The translations under genes were made by a program, and so were the position numbers. This document shows, piece after piece, positions 46,942 to 54,785 of a stretch of 58,974 nt of DNA. The stretch spans positions 1-58,974 of IMG/VR virus record IMGVR_UViG_3300045996_002045; one strand, written 5' to 3'. The notes beneath the pieces are model-generated. The model was given only the letters and a program-made list of their open reading frames with translations, had not been told where the DNA came from and ran no database searches. Within the stretch, counting starts at the first letter, position 1; the number at the start of each line of letters is the position of its first letter. The stretch comes from a virus.

Positions 46942-47409
46942 GTGAAGCGCACCCTGACCGTCGCGGCCGCCGTTGCCGCCCTGTTCGCCGCCACCCCCGC
47001 CGCCCAGGCGGCCCCCGCCGACGACAAGGCGCTGTGCAAGAGCGGCGGGTTCGCCAACTACGTCGACCCGACCACCGACCTGCCGTTCGCGGATCAGGGG
47101 CGATGCATCGAGCACGTCAACGCCGGTGGCGCGCTCGCGCCCGTCGCCGCCCCGATTGAAGGCGTCTTCACCTTCTCCCCCTCGGACGCCGGAAAGTGCC
47201 TGTTCCGGTTCGAGGCCAGCGGGCTGGAGTCGCAGACGAGCTACCCCTTCTCCGTGGACTGGACGTGGAACGGGGAGCCGCAGAACATCCCTGGCACCCT
47301 CTCCACTTTCGATGGGACGACGTGGGACTGGGGAACGCAGGCCGATGTGGACACCCCGGTCAGCATGACGGTCGGTGATCAGACGTTCAGGGATCAGGTC
47401 ACCTGCTGA
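46942..47409 (+). CDS. Moron: small secreted protein
   Basis: 155 residues from GTG 46942, ribosome site TGGAG. A clear Sec signal peptide (KRTLTVAAAVAALFAATPAA, cleavage near AQA-AP) precedes a mature part with four Cys (LCKSGG, GRCIEH, GKCLFRF, and a terminal QVTC), likely two disulfides, and an Ig-like beta pattern. Own promoter and own terminator inside the tail operon mark it as a moron. Exported by the infected cell; could mask or alter the surface, or act on competitors. No family recognised. Confidence 0.75.
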   Translation: MKRTLTVAAAVAALFAATPAAQAAPADDKALCKSGGFANYVDPTTDLPFADQGRCIEHVNAGGALAPVAAPIEGVFTFSPSDAGKCLFRFEASGLESQTSYPFSVDWTWNGEPQNIPGTLSTFDGTTWDWGTQADVDTPVSMTVGDQTFRDQVTC

Positions 47410-47425
47410 CAACTGCTGACGGATC

Positions 47426-47458
47426 GCGGCGGCCCCAGCGTTGGCCTGGGGCCGCCGC
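47426..47458 (+). terminator. Terminator after the second moron
   Basis: Exact 13-bp stem GCGGCGGCCCCAG / CTGGGGCCGCCGC with a 7-nt loop, 17 nt past the stop codon. Confidence 0.85.
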
Positions 47459-47480
47459 CCCGTGACGAGGAGGTGTGACG

Positions 47481-48662
47481 TTGGAGCCGAGGTGGTCCGG
47501 CCAGCTGTACGGCTGGCGGTACCTGGCGCGCCGCGTCGACGGCTCCGGGACCCCGGGCCCGTGGCTGGACTCCGAGCTCCCGCTGCAGGGCGTGCAGATC
47601 ACCGACGTCGTCTCCGGGCCGCCGCAGCTGACCGGCACCATCACCCCGGTGCACGCCCGGCTGCTGATGCCCGACGGCATGCCGCTGCTCACCGAGAACG
47701 ACACCGAGGTCGCCGCCGAGAAAGACGGGCAGATCGTCGCCTGCGGCCACCTGGTGCGCAACGCCGCGCAGGGCCACGTGAACGAGATCGAGGTCAACGG
47801 CTTCACCGGCTACGCGAAGGACATGGGGTTTCTCGGTGACCCGATCCTCGGCCCCGACCGGCCGAAAGACTTCGTCGACACCGACCCGCTGGACGTCGTC
47901 CGCTACCTGTGGGATCACGTGCAGAACGTCGGGCCCCGCTCCAACATCGGCCTCGTCGTCGACCCGGACACCCGGACGCCGGTGACGGTGGGGCGGGCGC
48001 CCGAACATGTCATCGAGGGCACCCCGGCCGTCGAGCAGACCACCCCGGAGCCCTACCGGCTGGCCACCTGGCAGACCGACGACATCGGTGGGGAGATCGA
48101 CGCGCTGGCTGCCTCGACGCCGTTCGACTACCACGAGCGCCACCAGTGGAACGACGACCGGTCGGAGATTCTGCACTTCCTCGACTTCGGCTTCCCGCGG
48201 CTCGGTCAGCGCCGGAGCATCACCTTCACCGTGGGTGGGAACGTCCAGGAGATCCCCAAGGTGGAGCGGGACGGCACGCAGACCGCCAACCACGTGCGGG
48301 TGCTCGGCGCCGGGGAGGGCTCGGCGATGATCCGTGCCGACGCACGGCTAGACGACGGCCGTCTCCGGAAGATGATCACCATCACCGACGACAGCATCAC
48401 CGACCCGGAGATGGCGAGGACGCGCGCCCGGACCGAGGTCGCGATGCGCGCCCAGGCCACCCGCATCTCGTCGTTCGTGGTGCGCAACACCGGGGAGACG
48501 CAGCTGGGCGCCTGGCACGTCGGCGACGAGGTGCGCCTGGTCTCCCGCGAGGGCTGGCTCCACGTCGACCAGTGGGTGCGCATCCTCTCCCAGACCATCA
48601 CCCCGGAGGACCCCGCCTTGGCCACCTGCACCGTCCTGCGCGCAGACCGGTTCGCGGTATGA
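47481..48662 (+). CDS. Tail hub / Gp37-like protein
   Basis: 393 residues. A TTG start at 47481 is chosen because GAGGAGGT (47467-47474) lies 6 nt upstream; the GTG at 47475 directly abuts it. The N-terminus (WSGQLYGWRYLARRVDGSG, LPLQGVQITDVVSGPPQL) and the long beta-rich remainder, with RARTEVAMRAQATRISSFVV near the end, resemble the Gp37-like hub proteins of actinobacteriophage tails, which close the tube and attach fibres. Overlaps the fibre gene by 4 nt. Confidence 0.7.
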   Translation: MEPRWSGQLYGWRYLARRVDGSGTPGPWLDSELPLQGVQITDVVSGPPQLTGTITPVHARLLMPDGMPLLTENDTEVAAEKDGQIVACGHLVRNAAQGHVNEIEVNGFTGYAKDMGFLGDPILGPDRPKDFVDTDPLDVVRYLWDHVQNVGPRSNIGLVVDPDTRTPVTVGRAPEHVIEGTPAVEQTTPEPYRLATWQTDDIGGEIDALAASTPFDYHERHQWNDDRSEILHFLDFGFPRLGQRRSITFTVGGNVQEIPKVERDGTQTANHVRVLGAGEGSAMIRADARLDDGRLRKMITITDDSITDPEMARTRARTEVAMRAQATRISSFVVRNTGETQLGAWHVGDEVRLVSREGWLHVDQWVRILSQTITPEDPALATCTVLRADRFAV

Positions 48663-51600
48663 GCGACGCCGTCTACAGCGGGTCCATGGAACCGTTCCGG
48701 CCCGGCAGCTCCGACTCCGTCGACGCGACCGCGCGGGAGATCGCCCGGCTGCGGCGCGCGCAGCGGAACACCTCGGCCAAGCCGGGACTCAACCACTCCG
48801 CGATCGACGACGGTGCGCTGGTGTCCACCGTCGACGGGCAGACGCACCTGGTCATCGGCGCCCAGTGGGACGGCACGAACACGATCACGCAGCTGCGCGG
48901 GGTGAAGCCGCCGCAGCCGGCCGGCGTCACCATCGCCACCACGCTCGGCGGGGCGGTGCTCGCCTGGTCCGGCGCGTTCCTCGACCCGCAGCCCGGCTAC
49001 ACCTCGCCGATCGTCGCGCCCGGCGACTGGGCGGGGCTCACCTTCGAGGTATCCAACGACGTCGACTTCGACGCGGGCACCGTGCGGTACTTCGATATCA
49101 GCACCGCGTCCGGCGGGCACACCACCGTCGCCTGGCCCACCCCGGGGGAGATGCTCTACGCCCGCGCGCGGGTGCGCACCGCCGCGGGGCTGTACAGCGA
49201 CTACAGCACCCCTGCGGGCCCGGTGCCGGCCGGCAAGGTGGGCCTGGCCGACCTGGCGTTCCAGCTCGAGGACTACGTGGCCGGGACGGTGATCCACTAC
49301 GGGCCGACCGAGCCGGCCGCCGAGGACGTCTCCGGCATCGGTGACCTGTGGCTGCGGGAGGTCGACGCCGGGCCGCCGCCGAAGTACGAGACGTGGCGGT
49401 TCGACGGGGTCGCGTTCCGCAAGCTGCAGGACCAGGGCGTCACGCAGGCGCTCGCGGACGCCGTGAGCGCCCAGCAGGCGGCCGACAGCAAGGCCCGGCA
49501 CTTCTCCCAGCCGGAGCGGCCGGCGAACCTCGCCGCGAAGGACAAGGGCGCTATCTGGACCGACACCGACGGCGGGAACCTGCGGTACGTCTGGACCGAC
49601 GAGATCGTCACCTCGACGACCCGCCGGAACCTGGCGCTGAACCCCACGTTCGCCGCGGACGCCCCGGGGCTGTTCGACGTGGGGAAGGCGCCCAGACTGT
49701 GGCGCCGCTTCCAGACCGGCACGACGACGAACGTCACGCTCGAGACGTCCGTGGCCGGTGGCGTCGGCGGCGGCCAGCACGTCATCGTCCGGGCCGGGAC
49801 GATGGGGCCCACCTCCGAGATCGGCCTGATCCACGAGATCCCCCTGGGCGGGATCGTCGGCAAGGTGCGCGTCTCGGTGCGCGCGTGGGTGACCGCCGCG
49901 GACACCACGAAGCTGCCGCAGCTCTACATCGACTGGGTGAACGCCGCCGGCTCGGTCATCTCCAGCGCCCGCACCAGCGGGTCGGGCGCCGCCGGCACGG
50001 CCGCCTCACCGCAGGTGCTGGTGCTGCCCACCGCCACCGCGCTCTACAACATCCCCGACGGCGCCGTGGTCATGCGCGTCTTCCTGCTCCGCGCCTCGAG
50101 CGCCACGGCGCAGGTCAACGGGCTGCCGGCGTCGACCACCACGCTGACCAACGCCGACGTGCACTTCGACCAGCTGCTGATCGAGCACGACCCGCCGGTG
50201 GGGATGGGTACGACGTACTTCGACGGCTCCACCGGCGCCGAAGACTCCTGGGACGCCGCGCCCAACCTGTCGGCCTCGCGGCGGTTCACCTCGACGGTGA
50301 CGACCGGCGCCTACGACTGGCGACCGGCGCCGATCCGGTCGGGGTCGATTCAGGCGAAGAGCCTGATCGCGTCCAACGTGGTGGCCACGGGCACGGTGTC
50401 CGCGGCGCTGCTCGAGGCGATCATGGTCCTGGCGTCGGTGATCGTGGCCGGCGACCCGAACGGCGACCACGCCCGGATGACGCCGCAGGGGTTCTTCGTC
50501 TACACCGACGACCCGATCGACGGGATCCCGAACGAGGTCATCCGGATGGGGACCTCGAGCAACGACACGATTGGCATCACCGACTCGACCGGCCGGCTCG
50601 TCGCGTCGATCAATGAGGCTGGCACCGGCACGTTCCAGAACATGAGCGTCGCCGACAGCCTGATGGTGAGGGGCCGATCCCTCGAGTCGTGGCTGGGCGA
50701 CGTGCCGGCGCAGAACCCCGGGTCGTTCTCCGGCAACCCGCCGGGGCAGCAGGGCGGCGTCGACTACGGCCCGATTCGCGCCGAGGTCGGTGTGGCCGAG
50801 GTGAACGGCTACCTGGTCGCCGGCCGCGAGTACGAGATCCGGGTCCGGTGGACCGGGAAGTGCGAGGGTGACGACTCCGTCGAGGCGCGCACCTACGTGC
50901 GGTACACCGGCCCGTCCGCGGCCGGGTCGGACACCGCCGCGGCGCCGGGGGTGGGGAGCACGTACGTCGACCACTGGCTGCACACGTTCCACTGGGCGGG
51001 CCGCTGGGAGACCTGGGAGAACACCTGCCGGTTCGTGGCGACCACGACCGGCCGGCACCGCTTCCTGCTGTCGGTGGAGCGGGGCGCGTGGGGGCGGAGC
51101 GGCGCCGATGTCGGCAACATTTGGCTCATCGGTGCGCACAAGGTGTCGATGGCCATCGCCGACCTCGGCCCGCGGCGGCCGTCGACCGGGCAGTTCACGC
51201 AGGGTGGCGCGGGGTTCCACACCTTTCCGCCGCCGCCGCCGCCGCCTCCGCCGCCGCAGAACTACTTTGTCGAGCTCGCGCCCGCCGGCTACACGTCCTA
51301 CCGCGGCGACAACACGGTGCGGCCGGCCGGCGACGGCGTCGTGCAGGGCCCCGACCCGTCGGGGAACAACGGCATCGGCAAGGGGCACTGGTGGTTCGCG
51401 ATCCCGCACATCACGGGAACGATCACGAACATGGAGCTGTATGCCTACGCCGAGCATTGGTATTACGGCGACGGCGGGCAGGCCGTGATGAACCTCGCGC
51501 TCATCAACCAGGGCGGACCCAACTACCCGGCGATCAAGGGCGATTGGGTGCACACCGGCGGCGGCGGCTGGTGGCCGCGCGCTGCCGGCCGCAACTTCCG

Positions 51601-51754
51601 GTTGCCCTCGGACTGGTGGTGGCACTTCACGCAGCACGCGCCGATACAGGACCGGGCCGACGGCATCCGGGTCGGCCCGACCGGCAACTTCCCCCGCGAG
51701 TACGGCCGCTTCCACGGCTCCGGCACTCGCCTGAAGATTTGGTGGACTCAGTGA
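48659..51754 (+). CDS. Tail fibre / central tip protein
   Basis: 1031 residues from ATG 48659. N-terminal part with DATAREIARLRRAQRN and FN3-like beta domains; a middle carbohydrate-binding-like domain (RNLALNPTFAADAPGL); a trimer-like stalk (RSGSIQAKSLIASNVVATGT, typical of central fibres); a run of ten prolines (about residue 857); and a 165-residue Trp/Gly/Tyr-rich C-terminal domain that probably contacts the host. Position after the hub fits a receptor-binding fibre. Confidence 0.75.
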   Translation: MSDAVYSGSMEPFRPGSSDSVDATAREIARLRRAQRNTSAKPGLNHSAIDDGALVSTVDGQTHLVIGAQWDGTNTITQLRGVKPPQPAGVTIATTLGGAVLAWSGAFLDPQPGYTSPIVAPGDWAGLTFEVSNDVDFDAGTVRYFDISTASGGHTTVAWPTPGEMLYARARVRTAAGLYSDYSTPAGPVPAGKVGLADLAFQLEDYVAGTVIHYGPTEPAAEDVSGIGDLWLREVDAGPPPKYETWRFDGVAFRKLQDQGVTQALADAVSAQQAADSKARHFSQPERPANLAAKDKGAIWTDTDGGNLRYVWTDEIVTSTTRRNLALNPTFAADAPGLFDVGKAPRLWRRFQTGTTTNVTLETSVAGGVGGGQHVIVRAGTMGPTSEIGLIHEIPLGGIVGKVRVSVRAWVTAADTTKLPQLYIDWVNAAGSVISSARTSGSGAAGTAASPQVLVLPTATALYNIPDGAVVMRVFLLRASSATAQVNGLPASTTTLTNADVHFDQLLIEHDPPVGMGTTYFDGSTGAEDSWDAAPNLSASRRFTSTVTTGAYDWRPAPIRSGSIQAKSLIASNVVATGTVSAALLEAIMVLASVIVAGDPNGDHARMTPQGFFVYTDDPIDGIPNEVIRMGTSSNDTIGITDSTGRLVASINEAGTGTFQNMSVADSLMVRGRSLESWLGDVPAQNPGSFSGNPPGQQGGVDYGPIRAEVGVAEVNGYLVAGREYEIRVRWTGKCEGDDSVEARTYVRYTGPSAAGSDTAAAPGVGSTYVDHWLHTFHWAGRWETWENTCRFVATTTGRHRFLLSVERGAWGRSGADVGNIWLIGAHKVSMAIADLGPRRPSTGQFTQGGAGFHTFPPPPPPPPPPQNYFVELAPAGYTSYRGDNTVRPAGDGVVQGPDPSGNNGIGKGHWWFAIPHITGTITNMELYAYAEHWYYGDGGQAVMNLALINQGGPNYPAIKGDWVHTGGGGWWPRAAGRNFRLPSDWWWHFTQHAPIQDRADGIRVGPTGNFPREYGRFHGSGTRLKIWWTQ

Positions 51755-52092
51755 CCGCACCCGCCGAAGTGACCGTCGGCGCCTTGCAGCTGCCCGCCGA
51801 GCTGGCGCCGCGGGTCGTGGCCGCGCTGCGCGACCAGTACGCCAGCGTCGTGGTCGGCCAGGTCGCCGACGACGACGTGCCGGCCGCGGTGCTGCGCTAC
51901 GTCATCGAGTCCAGCCTGCAGGCGTACGAGGCGAAGGTGGCCGCCGTCGACGTCGACGCGGCGATCGAGAAGGTGCGCACCGAGTCCCGGGAGCGGGTGG
52001 AGCGCGCGCGGGAGAAGGCCCGCCGGGACGTCGAGGCCATCCGTGCGACGCGCCGCACGCCGGCGAAGAAAGCCGCCCCGCGGAAGGCGTGA
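51751..52092 (+). CDS. Small helical protein after the fibre
   Basis: 113 residues from a GTG overlapping the fibre stop. Helical N-terminus (LAPRVVAALRDQYASVVVGQ), then charged helix and a Lys/Ala/Arg-rich tail (RTPAKKAAPRKA). May be a fibre chaperone or nucleic-acid binder; unassigned. Confidence 0.6.
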   Translation: MTAPAEVTVGALQLPAELAPRVVAALRDQYASVVVGQVADDDVPAAVLRYVIESSLQAYEAKVAAVDVDAAIEKVRTESRERVERAREKARRDVEAIRATRRTPAKKAAPRKA

Positions 52093-52164
52093 GACTCGCC
52101 ACCCCCGCGCCTGGAGAACGCCTCCGGACCGGTTCCGTCGCGTCACCCCTGCACACTGGGGAGC

Positions 52165-52314
52165 ATGTCTGAGCCCGAGCGCGACCTGGACCCTGGCGAG
52201 ATCGTCGAGGCGACCACCGTCGAGGAGTACGAGGACCCCACGGACCCGGAGATCACCGACCCCGAGCACCCGGACTACGTAGAGCCGGGCGTCGACTACG
52301 GAGCTGACGACTGA
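52165..52314 (+). CDS. 49-residue acidic protein
   Basis: ATG at 52165, 7 nt after CACACT, so perhaps leaderless; the same CACACTGGGG block precedes the gene at 18819. Almost entirely acidic (EEYEDPTDPEITDPEHPDYV). It overlaps the endolysin ATG. A disordered or DNA-mimic-like small protein; function unknown. Confidence 0.5.
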   Translation: MSEPERDLDPGEIVEATTVEEYEDPTDPEITDPEHPDYVEPGVDYGADD

Positions 52315-53000
52315 TGGCCATCCTGACCAGCGGCTACGTCGGCGCCAAGGCCTGCACCTCCGGCCCGACGCCGGGTGCAAAGAACCTCATGTCCTGGTGG
52401 CTGCGCGACTACGCCCCCCGGGGCGGCACGAACCTGGGCATCTTCAACTGCCGGCCGGTGCGCGGCGGCGTCGTCACGTCGCTGCACGGCGAGGGCCGGG
52501 CGGCCGACCTCGGCACCCCGACGAGCAACACCTGGTCGTTCGCGGCCATGGACAAGCTGCGGCTGCACAGCCGTGAGCTGGGAATCCAGTGCATCATCCA
52601 CAACCGCAAGATTTGGTCGGCCTCCGGCGGGCCCGACTGGCGGCCGTACAAGGGCGTCGCCCCGCACTTCGACCACGGTCACGTCGAGCTCACCCCCGAG
52701 GCTGCCCGGACGCTGACGCTGGCGAAGATCGACTCGGTGCTGTCCCCGCCGGTCGCGATCAAGGGGAAGGCCGGCGACGGCATCCTCGAGCGCGGCGACC
52801 GGGGCCCGGCCGTGGAGCAGCTGCAGCGCGTCCTGCGCGCCTGGTACCCGCGGGACCTGACGTGGCTGGTCGTCGACGGCGACTTCGGCCAGCGAACCGA
52901 GGACGCGGTGCGGTACGCGCAGGCGAAGCACCGACTGGCCGTGGACGGGGTGGCCGGCCCGGCGACGCTGAAGGCGCTGAACCTCGCCGGACTGCGGTGA
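52314..53000 (+). CDS. Endolysin: M15-like peptidase plus peptidoglycan-binding domain
   Basis: 228 residues. Residues about 30-135 have the zinc-peptidase pattern of the M15/D-Ala-D-Ala carboxypeptidase kind: SLHGEGRAADLGT (His and Asp ligands) and HFDHGHVEL (second His). Residues about 155-225 are a peptidoglycan-binding type 1 domain (LERGDRGPAVEQLQRVLRAW, GDFGQRTEDAVRYAQ, VAGPATLKAL). It should cut stem peptides at lysis. No signal peptide, so it depends on the holin-like genes just downstream. Confidence 0.85.
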   Translation: MAILTSGYVGAKACTSGPTPGAKNLMSWWLRDYAPRGGTNLGIFNCRPVRGGVVTSLHGEGRAADLGTPTSNTWSFAAMDKLRLHSRELGIQCIIHNRKIWSASGGPDWRPYKGVAPHFDHGHVELTPEAARTLTLAKIDSVLSPPVAIKGKAGDGILERGDRGPAVEQLQRVLRAWYPRDLTWLVVDGDFGQRTEDAVRYAQAKHRLAVDGVAGPATLKALNLAGLR

Positions 53001-53443
53001 GGCGACCGGGCCGGGAACGCTGGTCGGTCAAGATCGCCAACCGGCTTCCCGGTCCGGTGTTGGCCAACCCCGAGAGGTTGTCGATCAACTACATGATGAT
53101 CATTCTCGGGATCATGTGCCTGGACCCGACCCCGGTGTTCCCCACCGTGGCCGCCTGGTCCAACTGGTACCAGTACGAGTGGGCAATCGCGTCGATCGTC
53201 GGCGGCTGTGCGGCGCTGCACGGCGCCTACCGCGACGCCCGCCCCTCCGAGCGACTGGGATGCACCGTCGTGGCCATCTGCTCCCTCACCTTCGCGGTGA
53301 GCATGCTGCACACCAGCGGGATGGCCGCCGGACTCGTCTCCGCGTTCATTCTCAGCATCACCCTGGCCAAGGTGCTGCGCCTGATCCGATCCCTCGCCTA
53401 CGACGCCACGCTGAGGGCAGCACGTGAGGCTCATGAGCTGTGA
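52997..53443 (+). CDS. Multi-span membrane protein, lysis cassette
   Basis: 148 residues from a GTG overlapping the endolysin stop. Basic N-terminus, then three or four spans (MMIILGIMCLDPT, WAIASIVGGCAALHGAY, LGCTVVAICSLTFAVSM, GMAAGLVSAFILSITLAKVL) and a basic-acidic tail. Directly follows the endolysin, so a holin or lysis regulator is likely. Confidence 0.65.
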   Translation: MRRPGRERWSVKIANRLPGPVLANPERLSINYMMIILGIMCLDPTPVFPTVAAWSNWYQYEWAIASIVGGCAALHGAYRDARPSERLGCTVVAICSLTFAVSMLHTSGMAAGLVSAFILSITLAKVLRLIRSLAYDATLRAAREAHEL

Positions 53444-53952
53444 TCCTCGCGAGCCTCGCCGAGTGGGTGCTGCTCGCCGCTGACCAGCCCCCGACGCCCA
53501 CCCCCACCCCTGCCCCCGCTGCGGCCAGGGAGTGGTGGTGGACGCTGGCCGACTACGGCATCCGGGCCGCCGGGGCGATCGGTCTCCCGGCCGCTCTTAC
53601 CTGGTTCTTCGTCGACCGGCGCCGCACCCGCGCGGCGGCCACCGTCGACGAGCGCAGCGTCAATGCGAACGTGGCGAAGAACGACGCTAGCGCCTACGAG
53701 GCGCACGTGCTCGCGGTGGAGAAGGGACTCACCCTCGAGCGCGCCAGCTTCGACCGGCAGATCGCCCGACTCGACGGCGAACTGACCGACCTGGAAGCGC
53801 GTCACGCGCGTCGCGTGCAGGAGCTAGTGGCGGACAGCGTAGCCAAAGACATGCTCGCGGCGGATCTTCGCGCGCAGGTCGCTACTCTCAAGGCTGAACT
53901 GAAGCAACACCGCGCCGCGGCGCGTCGAAGTGGTGGAGAGGGAGTGGCGTGA
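53440..53952 (+). CDS. Membrane plus coiled-coil protein, lysis cassette
   Basis: 170 residues from a GTG overlapping the previous stop. Short hydrophobic start, Pro/Thr linker, one span (IRAAGAIGLPAALTWFFV), then a long coiled coil (LTLERASFDRQIARLDGELT and on to 160). The layout resembles lysis-accessory proteins of actinobacteriophages. Function inferred from location. Confidence 0.6.
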   Translation: MILASLAEWVLLAADQPPTPTPTPAPAAAREWWWTLADYGIRAAGAIGLPAALTWFFVDRRRTRAAATVDERSVNANVAKNDASAYEAHVLAVEKGLTLERASFDRQIARLDGELTDLEARHARRVQELVADSVAKDMLAADLRAQVATLKAELKQHRAAARRSGGEGVA

Positions 53953-54143
53953 CCGCACTGCTCAAGCGCGCTAAGAAGGCAGTCGCGGCCGCCGCCGGCA
54001 CCGCTGCACTCCTGGTCTCCGCTGGTGTGCTCGACGACCAGGCCGAGGCCATCGCAAACGTGATCATCGCACTCGCCACCGTGGCGGGCGTGTACCAGCT
54101 GAAGAACGAGCCGGTCCCCGGCCGCATCGACACGGAGGTCTGA
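53949..54143 (+). CDS. Small holin-like protein
   Basis: 64 residues, GTG overlapping the previous stop. Basic helix (LLKRAKKAVAAAAGTAALLV), then a second hydrophobic helix (IANVIIALATVAGVYQLKNE). Short proteins of this type with a GVY motif follow endolysin genes in many actinobacteriophages and are usually called holins. Confidence 0.65.
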   Translation: MTALLKRAKKAVAAAAGTAALLVSAGVLDDQAEAIANVIIALATVAGVYQLKNEPVPGRIDTEV

Positions 54144-54146
54144 CCT

Positions 54147-54713
54147 GTGCTGAACACCGAGCCGACTCCCACCACGGAAGAGGGCGTCATCGTCGACGGG
54201 GCCGGCGCCACCGGCACGGTGACGTGGATCCTCCGCGACGAGTCGACGGGGGAGATCAAGCAGTCCGGCGTGGCGTACAACACGATCACCCGGGTCGGCG
54301 ACCAGCGGCTCGGTGAGGGCGGGGCACTCCCCACCCCGGCCGTGGGGATCCCCAACGGCATGAAGCTCGGCACCGGCACCACCGCCGCCGGGAAGACGGG
54401 CGCCGCCGCGGCCGCCATCGCGTCGGGCACCTACCTCGCCGACTCGCACATCCCGTTCAGCGTCAACCCCCCGGCGTCCAGCCTGAACGGCGCGCTGCGG
54501 CAGATCCGCTTCACCGGCGTGTGGGCCGCGGGCAAGGCGACCACCGCCGGCGCCATCACCGAGGCCGTGATCGTCAACGACTACAACGCGGCGCAGAACG
54601 TGACCAGCCCCGAGGCGAACACGCTGTCCAGGGTGATCCTCACCCCGGCCGTCGGGTCCAAGGGTGCGCAGGACTCCCTCACCCTGATTTGGGACTGGAA
54701 CGTCGGCACCTGA
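54147..54713 (+). CDS. Beta-rich tail-associated protein
   Basis: 188 residues, GTG 54147 with GGAGGT upstream. Beta pattern with VTWILRDESTGEIKQSGVAY and GIPNGMKLGTGTTAAGKTGA, then a strand-rich C-terminus (LTLIWDWNV). Similar short proteins sit beside receptor-binding fibres. Followed by a terminator. Confidence 0.55.
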   Translation: MLNTEPTPTTEEGVIVDGAGATGTVTWILRDESTGEIKQSGVAYNTITRVGDQRLGEGGALPTPAVGIPNGMKLGTGTTAAGKTGAAAAAIASGTYLADSHIPFSVNPPASSLNGALRQIRFTGVWAAGKATTAGAITEAVIVNDYNAAQNVTSPEANTLSRVILTPAVGSKGAQDSLTLIWDWNVGT

Positions 54714-54729
54714 CCTGCGCTCCCCCTGA

Positions 54730-54766
54730 CCAGCGGCCCCCGGACCCCCGCGCCGGGGGCCGCTGG
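54730..54766 (+). terminator. Terminator before the large fibre gene
   Basis: Exact 14-bp stem CCAGCGGCCCCCGG / CCGGGGGCCGCTGG with a 9-nt loop. No promoter is evident between it and 54786, so read-through or attenuation may control the fibre gene. Confidence 0.75.
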
Positions 54767-54785
54767 CCTGTGAGGAGGTAGCGGC

